Positions 44,234 to 53,380 of a stretch of DNA of 64,000 nt are shown one piece after another. The first letter of the stretch is position 1. Every line of letters begins with the position of its first letter. The notes under the pieces were generated by a model. It worked only from the letters and a program-made list of their open reading frames with translations. It did not search any database and was not told the DNA's origin. The stretch comes from Shewanella mangrovi. Its GTDB lineage: Bacteria > Pseudomonadota > Gammaproteobacteria > Enterobacterales > Shewanellaceae. Position numbers and translations under genes: made by a program. Location: contig NZ_JPEO01000001.1 of assembly GCF_000753795.1 (NCBI RefSeq), positions 550,402 to 614,401 on the forward strand, in the 5' to 3' direction.

Positions 44234-45697
44234 ATGCCTGCATCGGAAAAGTGGTTAGCGCAAAAGCGACTCAAAGTGCTGCTGTTATATTGCGCAGTGC
44301 TGTTTACGGTCTTTTTTGTGATGAGTTGGAGCAGTTACCACGTCGCCAGTAAGGTGGTGAGTCAACGTATTGAGCAAAACTCATTGCCATTAACCAGTGA
44401 TAATGTGTATTCACAAATCCAACGTGACTTAGTCAATCCGATGTTTATCGCGTCCCTTATGGCGCACGACACGTTTGTGCGAGATTGGGCGTTACAAGCC
44501 TCGCCTCCAGCAGCGCCTATACAGCGCTATTTGACTGAGATTAATAGTAAGTTCGGTACCTTTCTGAGTTTTTTCATATTGGAAAAAGACGGCCGCTATT
44601 TCTTGCCTGATAGAGTGCTGCAACTCGACAACATGCCCGGTAATGGCGACTGGTATCGCCGCCTGCAAGCCTTGCCGCTTGAGCAGCATTACACTGTGGA
44701 TATTGGCCACGATCCTGATAATCCGGAACGCACAGATATCTATATTGACCATCTGGTTTATGACTATGCGGGCCAGCGTATTGGCGTCACTGGGGTTGGG
44801 CTATCGGTTAATAAAGTCAGAAAGTTAATTACTGAATATCAACAGAAATATCAGCGCACAATCTATTTTGTGGATCAGCAAGGTAAGGTGATGCTGCAAA
44901 GTAAAAATGGTCAATTGCAGTCACTGAAACAGCGGCAAGGCATCGCCGCTATCTATAACAGGTTATTTACTGGTGAGGAGACCAGCTTTCACTTTGAGGA
45001 TGAACTGGGCACCGTGTATCTCAATGTGCGTTTGGTGGAAGAATTCAATTGGTATTTGATTGTTGAAGAACGGGATGGTGTCAGTAACTCACCGATGTTT
45101 TCCCAATTTCTTATCAATGTGGGTACTGCATTAGCGGTTACTCTGGTGGTGCTGGCGGTGGGTTTTGTCACTCAAGGACGTTTTCATCGCCGCTTGGCGC
45201 ATGCTGCAACCGTCGATCCGTTAACGGGGGCGAATAACCGTCGTTCAGGTGAGCTGATTTTTAGTGCTATGAGTAAAGATAGTGACTCGTGGCCGATGGC
45301 ATTGATGATTTTGGATATCGATCATTTTAAACAGATTAACGATACCTATGGGCATGATACCGGCGATCTGGTGTTGAAAAAGTTAGTGGAGCATTGTCGC
45401 ACGCATGTTCGCCAGTCCGATATTATCTGCCGCTGGGGTGGTGAAGAGTTTGTGATGTTGTTTAGCCATTGCGATGCACAAAAAGCGCAGGATCTGGCTG
45501 AACGCATTCGCCTCGGCGTGGAGGCGTTAACCATTATTACGGGCGGTAAGCGTCTTAGTGTCACAATTAGTGCTGGCATGGTTATGATGGAGCCCAGTGG
45601 TAGTTTGAGTGATTGGTTGTTACATGCTGATGAAGCGCTATACCAAGCCAAGTCTCAAGGCCGCAATCAAATCGTATGGTGGCCAGCAACACATTAG
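44234..45697 (+). CDS. Diguanylate cyclase with periplasmic sensor domain
   Basis: A 487-residue protein. An N-terminal helix (LLLYCAVLFTVFFVMSW) is followed by a periplasmic region of about 250 residues with a Cache-like fold (LSFFILEKDGRYFLPDRV, DIYIDHLVYDYAGQRIGVTGVGLSVNKV, TIYFVDQQGKVMLQSKNG). A second helix is near 290-312, and a C-terminal GGDEF domain carries the active-site motif GGEEF (402-406). LMILDIDHFKQINDTYGHDTGD is intact, so cyclase activity is expected. A canonical RxxD inhibitory site is not evident. Ligand unknown. It may be followed in the same transcript by the 385-residue protein gene, 64 bases on. Confidence 0.92.
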   Translation: MPASEKWLAQKRLKVLLLYCAVLFTVFFVMSWSSYHVASKVVSQRIEQNSLPLTSDNVYSQIQRDLVNPMFIASLMAHDTFVRDWALQASPPAAPIQRYLTEINSKFGTFLSFFILEKDGRYFLPDRVLQLDNMPGNGDWYRRLQALPLEQHYTVDIGHDPDNPERTDIYIDHLVYDYAGQRIGVTGVGLSVNKVRKLITEYQQKYQRTIYFVDQQGKVMLQSKNGQLQSLKQRQGIAAIYNRLFTGEETSFHFEDELGTVYLNVRLVEEFNWYLIVEERDGVSNSPMFSQFLINVGTALAVTLVVLAVGFVTQGRFHRRLAHAATVDPLTGANNRRSGELIFSAMSKDSDSWPMALMILDIDHFKQINDTYGHDTGDLVLKKLVEHCRTHVRQSDIICRWGGEEFVMLFSHCDAQKAQDLAERIRLGVEALTIITGGKRLSVTISAGMVMMEPSGSLSDWLLHADEALYQAKSQGRNQIVWWPATH

Positions 45698-45761
45698 CGG
45701 GATTTGATTGATAATAATGTGAGTCAATTGTTATTCATGGTGTTGCTAAACGATATTACGG

Positions 45762-46919
45762 ATGATGCGAATGAAAAAATATGGAGTAGTGGTTGTCATC
45801 GTATTGTTGGTCATCATCGGGTATTGGATGTGGTCGCAATCGAGCGCTTCTGTTGTTTATATTGCAAACACTGAAACATCACGCGAACTCGCACCAGATT
45901 CGACATCGCTAAAAAGTTCAGTGGCACCAGTTGCCTCCGAAACTAACTTGGCAACTGTATCTTCTTCCAAACCTATCCTTGATAGTCAGCGATTATCTAA
46001 ACTGATGGCAAGTTGTGATGGATCAAAAATCGTCCACACGCTAGATGAAGATGAGGCAGCATTTGAAGCCCAGCGAGACAGCTATATTGATAACATGGGA
46101 AAGTCTGATGACGCGCTGCAGCAGCTAGCCTATTTTTATCTGCAAAAATACGCTACTGACCAAGATAAAACCCAATCGCTATTAGCATTAAGCGAGCAGT
46201 ATCCAGACAACGCACTAGTGGCCTACGATGCGTTATCGTACTGCAATAAGTTCACTGACCGTTGTAGCGTGACCGATGTTGAGCGATTGATGAAAGGTCA
46301 CGAAAACGATGCGGCGTTTTGGATGCAAAAGGCATCGTTTTTGTTGCAACACAAGCAAGAACAGCAAGCTCTCGCAGCAATGGAACATATCATCAGCGAG
46401 CCACTTTACTTTAATGCTTGGGCTGAACACCTTGCGGCGTTCCAGCAAGCCTATGTAACTGCTGGGGCTGCAGATGGCGTTGGCACCATGATGAGTGCGT
46501 TAGGACTAGCTGCTCGCCCCATTGAAGGTTATCAGCCTGTGTCTAGTTACTGCATGGAGTTAGAGGAAACCAATGCAGCAGGCCTAGATATGTGTTTGCG
46601 AGCAGGGCAGAGGATGGCGAATAGCCCATCAACCATGTTTGTGAATAGCAATGGACTTTCATTTCAAAAGCGGGTTTATCAGCTCACTAACGCCGAAGCG
46701 GGTTTAGCGCAAGTGGCCGAAAAAAGGGCCGAATTTGACAAAATTCAGCGGGAAGCGTCATTGATGGAGCTGTTGATTTATCTTGACCGCAAACGCTACA
46801 GCGATTGGCTCGATAATATTCGTAATGCCGGACAGCTCGAAGGCACGCGGATAACGACACAGCAGATTTTGCTCGAAACTCAGTCGCCGGATTTTGATCC
46901 ATGTGTTATTGATTGGTAA
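45762..46919 (+). CDS. Unrecognised membrane-anchored helical protein
   Basis: A 385-residue protein I do not recognise. An N-terminal helix (VVVVIVLLVIIGYWMW) is followed by a serine/threonine-rich linker (about 25-75). The rest, from about residue 80, is a largely helical periplasmic domain. Paired helices suggest divergent TPR/Sel1-like repeats (DDALQQLAYFYLQKYATD, DAAFWMQKASFLLQHKQEQQALAAMEHII). Six cysteines lie in the predicted periplasmic part, enough for disulfides. Three nearby ATG codons (45762, 45765, 45771) are possible starts. It follows the GGDEF gene by 64 bases on the same strand and has its own terminator. Confidence 0.7.
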   Translation: MMRMKKYGVVVVIVLLVIIGYWMWSQSSASVVYIANTETSRELAPDSTSLKSSVAPVASETNLATVSSSKPILDSQRLSKLMASCDGSKIVHTLDEDEAAFEAQRDSYIDNMGKSDDALQQLAYFYLQKYATDQDKTQSLLALSEQYPDNALVAYDALSYCNKFTDRCSVTDVERLMKGHENDAAFWMQKASFLLQHKQEQQALAAMEHIISEPLYFNAWAEHLAAFQQAYVTAGAADGVGTMMSALGLAARPIEGYQPVSSYCMELEETNAAGLDMCLRAGQRMANSPSTMFVNSNGLSFQKRVYQLTNAEAGLAQVAEKRAEFDKIQREASLMELLIYLDRKRYSDWLDNIRNAGQLEGTRITTQQILLETQSPDFDPCVIDW

Positions 46920-46940
46920 ACGCTTGCCGATGATTTAAAT

Positions 46941-46973
46941 AAAAAACAGCCCGCAGTGCGGGCTGTTTGCTTT
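46941..46973. terminator. Bidirectional terminator
   Basis: AAACAGCCCGC (46944-46954) pairs with GCGGGCTGTTT (46958-46968) around AGT. An A run on the left serves the minus-strand M61 gene, and T-rich sequence on the right serves the plus-strand gene. Confidence 0.9.
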
Positions 46974-47002
46974 GTCATCATATCTAGGCGAACCAACAGA
47001 AC

Positions 47003-48892
47003 TTATAGCGGTGTCAGCATCTCAGACAGGTAATCTTTGCTGCCTTCGATACGCACCAGATGCGGATATTTCAGGCCTTGATGATAATCCACTTTGATGG
47101 TGCGGTATTGATCGAAATCTTTTACCAGCAATTCAATCGGTGCTTTGCTGTCTTTGGCGTCGGTAATCGCGTCTTTCAAACGTTCAGCTTTGTAGCTTTC
47201 GCCGTTAACCGCAATGATAGTCATGCTTGGCGACAAACCGGCGTTGAAGGCTGGGCTATCCCATAACACGTCTCTCAACGTGCCATCTTTGTTGGTGTCA
47301 AAACCAAGTGAATAGGTGAAGTTATAACGCTTATAACGGTCTTCCATCGCTTTAACCGCTTTGGATGGTGTGTCGTTATACACTAACTGCCAACCTTGAT
47401 CTTTCAGCGAATCTGACAGGTTAACATGGCCTTTCAGTCGGGCATTGATGAAGCTGGCCCAATCGTATTGTTGCAGACCATTCAGCGTCGCGACCACGTC
47501 ATCAAATGTGTAGGTATTGATATCCCACGCGCCAGGATGTACGCCAAAGAAGGCTTTCGCAAAATCGTTTACTGAGGTTTTATTACCGGTCAGGTTACGC
47601 AGTTTGGCATCAATGGCGTACCAGATCAGCTGTCCACCTTGATAGTAGTCTTCACTCATTTGATAGTTGCGGAACGCTAAAGGTGACCGCTGGGCAATCG
47701 TTGGATCATTGGTGGTATCCAAAATATTGCGCCATTGCATGCCAGGGCGGCCTTTATCATAGGTAGCACCTAACAATGCTAGCATATCCATCGCGTTGTC
47801 GTGGCTCCACAAGCCGGAGCGGGCGGCGACAATATAACCCCAGAATTGCGTTTGACCTTCATACACCCACAACCCCATATCACGCTTAGTTTGGTTGTAA
47901 GTTGGGGTCCACAGTTCAGCCGGACGACGATATTTACCATCCCATGAATGGTTAAATTCGTGCGCTAATAAATCACGACCTAACCAAGATTTATCCCACT
48001 TAGTGAAATAATCTTGTTTGCCGCTGTTCTCGCTGGAGCGGTGATGTTCCAGACCTATACCACCGAGTTTATCGGTTAGCGCCAGTAGAAAGTCATAGTG
48101 ATTATAGTGATGCGCACCGTACAGTTTATACATCTGCTGTACCAGCTCGCGATGCGCTTTTAAGCCTTCATCACTGATCTCCAAATCCTTAGCTCGGTCG
48201 GCAAATACGTTCAGGTGGATTGGCGTTTCTGCACCGGGATTCAAATCAACCCGCTTGTAGTATTTACCAGCAAACATGGGGGAATCGACGAGGTTTTCAA
48301 AATCGATAGTCTTAAAGCAGTAGCTGTTGCCTTTGCTGCTTTTGGCTTCCAGCGCCGTGGCGTAATGCCAATCTTGTGGCAGTGTGACACAGGAATCGAC
48401 TGGGATCTGACGGGTGTAATAACCTGCCGGATATAGCGCAACTGTGTTCCATTGCAGATTGAGCATCTCTGGTGTCATTACTACGCGGCCTTGACCACGG
48501 TTTTGTGGAGACAAAAACTGAAAACTGACTTCCACTTTGTCAGCGCCTTGCGGCACGTCGATATGGAAAGCATTAACATTCCCCGCATCGCGTTCCCATG
48601 CCAGCACTTTGCCGTTGGCTTTGAATTCAAAGCCCGCCACTTTATCGATAGGGCCGGTTGGTGAATGATGGCCGGGGATCCATGAAGGGTACAACAGCGT
48701 GAGTTTGCCCGGTTTGGCGGGGATAACTTCGCTGATATTGAAGATGCGGTGGGAGAGGTCTGTAGCATCCACTTTTAATTGGATATTGCCAGTATAGGGT
48801 TTATCAACTGGGGTTGGCACTTCAGCATTGGCAGCAAACTCGATGCCAGTCAGCGCGAGACCTACCGCCAGTGTAATTGCAGCATTTTTCAC
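47003..48892 (-). CDS. M61-family metallopeptidase (glycyl aminopeptidase-like), exported
   Basis: A 629-residue zinc peptidase with a signal peptide (first 23 residues ending NAEV). An N-terminal beta domain is followed by the catalytic domain with HEFNH (H311, E312, H315) in DLLAHEFNHSWDGKYRRP, with a downstream glutamate in LWVYEGQTQFWGY. A C-terminal PDZ domain (about 530-615) contains SPAFNAGLSPSMTIIAVNG. M61 enzymes cleave N-terminal glycine or other small residues, and in marine bacteria are usually periplasmic or secreted. It is a single gene, divergent from the siderophore receptor. Confidence 0.92.
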   Translation of the reverse strand: MKNAAITLAVGLALTGIEFAANAEVPTPVDKPYTGNIQLKVDATDLSHRIFNISEVIPAKPGKLTLLYPSWIPGHHSPTGPIDKVAGFEFKANGKVLAWERDAGNVNAFHIDVPQGADKVEVSFQFLSPQNRGQGRVVMTPEMLNLQWNTVALYPAGYYTRQIPVDSCVTLPQDWHYATALEAKSSKGNSYCFKTIDFENLVDSPMFAGKYYKRVDLNPGAETPIHLNVFADRAKDLEISDEGLKAHRELVQQMYKLYGAHHYNHYDFLLALTDKLGGIGLEHHRSSENSGKQDYFTKWDKSWLGRDLLAHEFNHSWDGKYRRPAELWTPTYNQTKRDMGLWVYEGQTQFWGYIVAARSGLWSHDNAMDMLALLGATYDKGRPGMQWRNILDTTNDPTIAQRSPLAFRNYQMSEDYYQGGQLIWYAIDAKLRNLTGNKTSVNDFAKAFFGVHPGAWDINTYTFDDVVATLNGLQQYDWASFINARLKGHVNLSDSLKDQGWQLVYNDTPSKAVKAMEDRYKRYNFTYSLGFDTNKDGTLRDVLWDSPAFNAGLSPSMTIIAVNGESYKAERLKDAITDAKDSKAPIELLVKDFDQYRTIKVDYHQGLKYPHLVRIEGSKDYLSEMLTPL

Positions 48893-49333
48893 AGGGGCTC
48901 CTAATTCTTGTTATGTATTGGGCGTTCGTGACGCCTTCTATTTGGTTGGTTAGTTACGGCGTGGCGCTGTAAAAGGTGATCTGGGCCACACTCTAAAAGC
49001 AAACACACAATAACGCTGAAATCTAGTGAATAAAAGCTGACGCAACGACGGAAGTGTTGCTGTTTGTTACTGTCTGCTCCACCGCTAACTTACGGGCATA
49101 CCGTGGTAAAAATGTTAGTTGCTTAACATTTCCTCATAAATTGCATTTTCTTGTTTGTAAATAACAATAATTACCATTAACATTCGCTGCAATTAGGATG
49201 ACGTGTGGTGCTGGTCAGGGAATGTGCTCCTTCGCCGCAAGTCTAAATCTGCTGAGCGCTCGCCACTTGGTCGCCTGTATCGGAACTGGGCTGAATTAAA
49301 GTCGTGCTGAGTCTCATATTGGAGTCTCACCCT
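48893..49333. promoter_or_regulatory. Divergent region upstream of the M61 and siderophore-receptor genes
   Basis: A 19-base Fur-like sequence starting at 49160 (AATAACAATAATTACCATT) matches the consensus at only 12 positions. Its place before a siderophore receptor makes it the most likely control site. The remainder has no convincing frame or hairpin. Confidence 0.3.
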
Positions 49334-51436
49334 ATGTCCGTAATCGGGGCTTTTCGTCTTACCGCATTAACCGCTGCGGTTGCCGCCGCAATGTCAGCTA
49401 ACGTCTCCGCCGCTGAAGACAACATTGAACACATCGAAGTAAATCATATTCGTCAGCCATTTCGTGGCGATGTGCCGCTGAACGCGCAACCTCAGTCAGT
49501 GGAAGTGTTGTCGCTAGAACGCTTGAATGACGCGGGTATCACCAGTTTTATGGATGCATTGGATATGTCTGCGGCGGTGAGTCGGCAGAACAACTTTGGT
49601 GGCGTATGGGACAGCTTTGCTGTGCGCGGCTTTATTGGTGATGAAAATGTCCCGTCTGGTTACTTGGTAAATGGCTATAACGCTGGCCGCGGTTTTGGTG
49701 GCACTCGGGATACCTCCAATATTGAAAGTATCGAAGTGATGAAAGGACCTGGCTCGGCACTTTATGGCCGCTCAGAGCCGGGCGGAACTATCAACATTAT
49801 TACCAAAAAGCCGCAGTTTGCGCCGCAAGGTTACCTGCAGCTTTCTGCTGGGCGTTGGGACAACTATCGAGTGGAAGGGGATGTTACTGGCGCACTTTCT
49901 GACTCGGTTGCCGCGCGTATCAATGGCGCGTATGAAGATAAGGGCAGTTTCCGCACCCCAATAGCGTCGAAAAAAACCGTACTTACGCCGTCTCTGCTTT
50001 GGCTGCTGAATGAGCAAACCAGAGTCAGCTATGAGCTGGAATATGTGGATCAGGAAGCGCCATTTGATCGTGGCATTGTGGCGATTGATGGCGATCCCGA
50101 AGCACTGCCTGTGACCCGCTTTCTGGGCGAAGAAAGTGATGGTGCCAATGAAATAGATGTATTGGGACATCAACTCTCAATTGAACACGATTTTGGTGAT
50201 TGGAGCTTACTTGGTGGCATTGCTTATCGCGATACCTCGCTAAAAGGTTTTTCTAGCGATCCTGAACTGGTGCATGGTCGCCAACTCTTGTTTACCGATG
50301 GTGAGACCTTGAGTCGTCAGCACAGTTATCGTGATTTTTCTGCGACAGATTTATCGGGCCGAGTAGAGCTTTCAGGAAGCTTTGAATTGGCCAGCTTACA
50401 ACACCATTTGTTGTTAGGTATCGATGGCTATCATTTTGATTTTGATAAGTATTGGTTGCGTTATCGTCCTTCAGCAGGAGACAACAGCTACAGCATCAAT
50501 GTATTTACACCAGAATATGGTCAGCAAGCACCGGAAATGGCACTGCTAAACGATCAAACTGAGACGCAAGATAGCTATGGCATTTACCTGCAAGATCAAT
50601 TGGATTTGAGTGAGCAGTGGAAAATGTTGCTCGGCGGCCGTTTTGACAGCTTTGAGCAACAGATTGATAAGCACAACACTCAAACCACGAGTAAGCAAAA
50701 GCAAAACGTCTTTAGTCCGCGCGCTGGCTTAGTTTATCAATGGCGTCCACAAGTCAGCTTCTATGGCAGCTATGCTGAGGGCTTCCGCTCTAACACGGGT
50801 GCCGATTATCAGGGCGTTGCCTTTGAGCCAGAAGAAAGTAAATCTTATGAAATCGGCACCAAATTTGAGTTTGACGTTATCTCGGGCTCAATTGCGCTAT
50901 TTAAAGCGGAAAAGAGTAATGTGTTGACCGCCGATCCGGTGAATTCCGGTTATTCGGCTGCGTTGGGTAAAGCGGAAAGCGATGGTGTTGAGGTGGAGCT
51001 GACAGCATTCATTAGCGAAGCAACCCAGCTGTGGTTGTCTTACGCCTATACCGATGCGCATACCGCCAACGATGTGATTAATGCTGATTGGGGCGTCAAC
51101 ATTCCCAGCGGCAGTCGTTTGATTAATATTCCCAAGCACAGTGGTAGCCTAACGCTGAAGCATTACACCTCATTGTTTGGTAAAGAAACTAACTTTGGTG
51201 GCAGCGTCAAATATGTGGGCGAGCGTTTAGGTGAAACCATTGACCCTGACTATGTGTTGCCGGACTACACCTTAGTGAATCTGTTTGCCAACTATGCGAT
51301 TAACGCGCAATTGTCATTGCAACTGAACGTGACCAACTTATTTGATGAGACCTACTACCCAAGCTCTTATTCGGCCATCTGGACTATGCCTGGTGAGCCA
51401 CGCAGCTATAAGGTCAGCGTGAAGTACAGCTTCTAA
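49334..51436 (+). CDS. TonB-dependent siderophore receptor
   Basis: A 700-residue outer-membrane receptor with a signal peptide ending at NVSAAED. The plug domain (about 30-165) has a TonB-box-like start (DNIEHIEVNHI), QSVEVLSLERLNDAGITSFMDAL, FAVRGFIGDENVPSGYLVNG, and the SIEVMKGPGSALYGRSEPGGTINIITKKP signature of FhuA/FpvA-type receptors. A 22-strand barrel follows and ends KVSVKYSF with terminal Phe. It likely imports a ferric siderophore; which one cannot be inferred. The ATG at 49334 follows GGAG by 9 bases. It is a single gene with a very strong terminator. Confidence 0.92.
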   Translation: MSVIGAFRLTALTAAVAAAMSANVSAAEDNIEHIEVNHIRQPFRGDVPLNAQPQSVEVLSLERLNDAGITSFMDALDMSAAVSRQNNFGGVWDSFAVRGFIGDENVPSGYLVNGYNAGRGFGGTRDTSNIESIEVMKGPGSALYGRSEPGGTINIITKKPQFAPQGYLQLSAGRWDNYRVEGDVTGALSDSVAARINGAYEDKGSFRTPIASKKTVLTPSLLWLLNEQTRVSYELEYVDQEAPFDRGIVAIDGDPEALPVTRFLGEESDGANEIDVLGHQLSIEHDFGDWSLLGGIAYRDTSLKGFSSDPELVHGRQLLFTDGETLSRQHSYRDFSATDLSGRVELSGSFELASLQHHLLLGIDGYHFDFDKYWLRYRPSAGDNSYSINVFTPEYGQQAPEMALLNDQTETQDSYGIYLQDQLDLSEQWKMLLGGRFDSFEQQIDKHNTQTTSKQKQNVFSPRAGLVYQWRPQVSFYGSYAEGFRSNTGADYQGVAFEPEESKSYEIGTKFEFDVISGSIALFKAEKSNVLTADPVNSGYSAALGKAESDGVEVELTAFISEATQLWLSYAYTDAHTANDVINADWGVNIPSGSRLINIPKHSGSLTLKHYTSLFGKETNFGGSVKYVGERLGETIDPDYVLPDYTLVNLFANYAINAQLSLQLNVTNLFDETYYPSSYSAIWTMPGEPRSYKVSVKYSF

Positions 51437-51444
51437 CTGAGATT

Positions 51445-51488
51445 CAGCCATAAAAAACGCCAGCATATGCTGGCGTTTTTTATGGCTG
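51445..51488. terminator. 44-base perfect palindrome acting as a bidirectional terminator
   Basis: The two 22-base arms (51445-51466 and 51467-51488) are perfectly complementary. The GC-rich core is CGCCAGCAT/ATGCTGGCG, flanked by A6 and T6 runs. It lies between convergent genes and can end both transcripts. Confidence 0.93.
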
Positions 51489-51494
51489 GGCAGA

Positions 51495-52058
51495 TTAGTC
51501 TTTAATCTTACCCGGCAGCATAGATTGCAAGCTCTTATCTTTGTCGATGAAGTAGTGTTTCAAGGCAAAGAATACGTGACCAGCAATCACCACCAATAAG
51601 CCGTAGGTCAAAATCTCGTGGATCTCAGCAAAAATGGGTTGCAGATCTGGCGATTTGTCCAGCAAAGGTGGCAGCGTAAATAAGCCTGCAACAGGAATTG
51701 GGTAGCCCGCTGCTGAGCTAAATGCCCAACCTGAAATAGGAACGAGTACCATCAGCAGGTACAGCAGATGATGGCCACCGTGCGCTGCTTTTTGCATGAA
51801 CTGACTCATGCCTACTAGCTCGGGTGGACGGTGGGTGGCACGCCAGATAATACGCAGCACAATCAGAAAGATACTCACAGTTGCAATCTCTTTATGCAGC
51901 GTGATCATTTCGCCTTTGGCGGCATCGTGCGCAGCATCAATACCATAGCTCATGAATAATGCAGCATAAGCGCCAATCGCCATTGCGACCAAAATTACCG
52001 CCGCCATCGTCCAGTGCAGCAATTTGGCAATACCAGTGTAAGAACGTTGAGTTGTCAT
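51495..52058 (-). CDS. Cytochrome b561 family protein
   Basis: A 187-residue four-helix membrane cytochrome. Heme-ligand histidines lie in AKLLHWTMA (helix 1), LHKEIATVS (helix 2), AHGGHHLLYLL (helix 3) and HEILTYGLLVVIAGHVFFALKHYF (helix 4), the prokaryotic b561 pattern. Proteins of this group transfer electrons between quinol and periplasmic acceptors, or relieve superoxide as CybB does. Its position beside a siderophore receptor could suggest ferric reduction, but the genes converge and are not co-transcribed. Confidence 0.92.
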   Translation of the reverse strand: MTTQRSYTGIAKLLHWTMAAVILVAMAIGAYAALFMSYGIDAAHDAAKGEMITLHKEIATVSIFLIVLRIIWRATHRPPELVGMSQFMQKAAHGGHHLLYLLMVLVPISGWAFSSAAGYPIPVAGLFTLPPLLDKSPDLQPIFAEIHEILTYGLLVVIAGHVFFALKHYFIDKDKSLQSMLPGKIKD

Positions 52059-52313
52059 GTAGTTAACATCCTGTATCAGAAACTGAGGTCATCATATCCT
52101 GCTAATTTGGCAAAGAATATGTGAATTTTTTGAAGCTACAGTTTACATTTTTCGATTATATCAGCGCTGGCATGTTTAGCTTTTTCGCAACATCCTCGTT
52201 CAAGCAATACTATAGCGGCTGTTGCATCGTCATGCTGCTCGCGCACAGCGCTAGGATTGCCGCCTGAATTAGGCCACAATAACCGCAAGAAAATGAGTTA
52301 TGTGTAATTGTTC

Positions 52314-52682
52314 ATGGATCAACTAAACGCTTTATTTGTCTGGTACCCGTTTTTTGGATTGCCCACTGCCATTGTGGGGTTGGTGATTTGGTGGCGTTAT
52401 CAAAGTCGCGCCCAGCTTTATGTCTGGGATTGGGGCCAACTGTTTATGCCTTTCTTTGTCTGGGCGCTGCTATCCGCAGTGGATATGCGTGGCAAATCCC
52501 TGGCGAATTTAGTGGAGCTAGCTTACCTCAGCGGTATTACCATGTTGGTCATGGTGGTGCGGGGACGCATGGAACTCAGCGCTCCATCAAAAGGTAATAC
52601 GGTGAGTAAAATAGCCTTATTGGTGTCAGCGGTTGCCGGACTGGCAATGTGGGGCCTAGTGCCGCCATTGGCTGAATCTTAG
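52314..52682 (+). CDS. Small membrane protein of unknown function
   Basis: A 122-residue protein that I do not recognise. It has four hydrophobic helices (roughly 8-25, 35-50, 65-82 and 95-113) and short loops. An acidic and aromatic N-terminus precedes the first helix ([14 protein letters not shown]), and W/R-rich sequence follows it ([19 protein letters not shown]). The ATG at 52314 is preferred to the TTG at 52308. It is 8 bases upstream of the yaiI-like gene, so the two form a transcript. Confidence 0.65.
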   Translation: MDQLNALFVWYPFFGLPTAIVGLVIWWRYQSRAQLYVWDWGQLFMPFFVWALLSAVDMRGKSLANLVELAYLSGITMLVMVVRGRMELSAPSKGNTVSKIALLVSAVAGLAMWGLVPPLAES

Positions 52683-52690
52683 GAGTTAAG

Positions 52691-53149
52691 ATGCAAATTT
52701 GGGTCGATGCTGACGCCTGTCCTGTCGTGATTAAAGAGGTGTTGTTTCGCGCTGCCGAGCGCTGCCAAGTGATGGTGACGCTGGTGGCCAATCAGGCGCT
52801 GCGAGTGCCTAAGTCAAAGTTCATCAATACCTTACAAGTGGTAAAAGGTTTTGACGTCGCCGATAACGAAATTGTAGCCCGGGTGCAAAGCGGCGATTTA
52901 GTCATTACCAGCGATATTCCGTTAGCGGCAGATGTGTTGGCAAAAGGGGCCTTGGCCTTAACGCCGCGTGGCGAGCAATATACCGATGACAACATTAAGT
53001 CACGGCTCACCATGCGTGATTTTATGGATACACTGCGTGCTAGTGGTATTGAGTCCGGTGGTCCACCGGCCTTGAGCCAAGCTGACCGTCAAGCCTTTGC
53101 CAATAAACTGGATACTATTTTGGCTCGCCATGTGCGGCAAGCCCGTTAA
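52691..53149 (+). CDS. yaiI: YaiI/YqxD family protein (UPF0178, DUF188)
   Basis: A 152-residue protein matching YaiI/YqxD over its whole length: [24 protein letters not shown] at the start, [24 protein letters not shown] in the middle, and [19 protein letters not shown] at the end. It has a PIN-like fold with conserved aspartates (VDADACP, TSDIPLA), so a nuclease has been suggested; no function is proven. TAGGAG precedes the ATG. Its upstream partner encodes a small membrane protein. Confidence 0.92.
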   Translation: MQIWVDADACPVVIKEVLFRAAERCQVMVTLVANQALRVPKSKFINTLQVVKGFDVADNEIVARVQSGDLVITSDIPLAADVLAKGALALTPRGEQYTDDNIKSRLTMRDFMDTLRASGIESGGPPALSQADRQAFANKLDTILARHVRQAR

Positions 53150-53380
53150 TATGATGGCGTCTGATGTTAGCAACTAGCGCAGTCTGGGCTCTGCACTTTC
53201 CTTGTTTCTGCGCTCGTCACTTGCTGTTTAAGCTGTCTGCTTATCGTCGTTTCTCTGTATAGGTTGCGCACCTGTCATATTTAGAAACGCTTAAATTTTT
53301 GTATAAATTATGCGGTTGTGGAATGGTGTCAGTTATCGAACGAACCATGCGGCATATTGTTGATTTGATGCCAACCAATC

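Noticed and set aside
49160..49178. Confident Fur box before the siderophore receptor
   Set aside because: Only 12 of 19 positions match; the site is kept as a low-confidence note inside the control-region entry.
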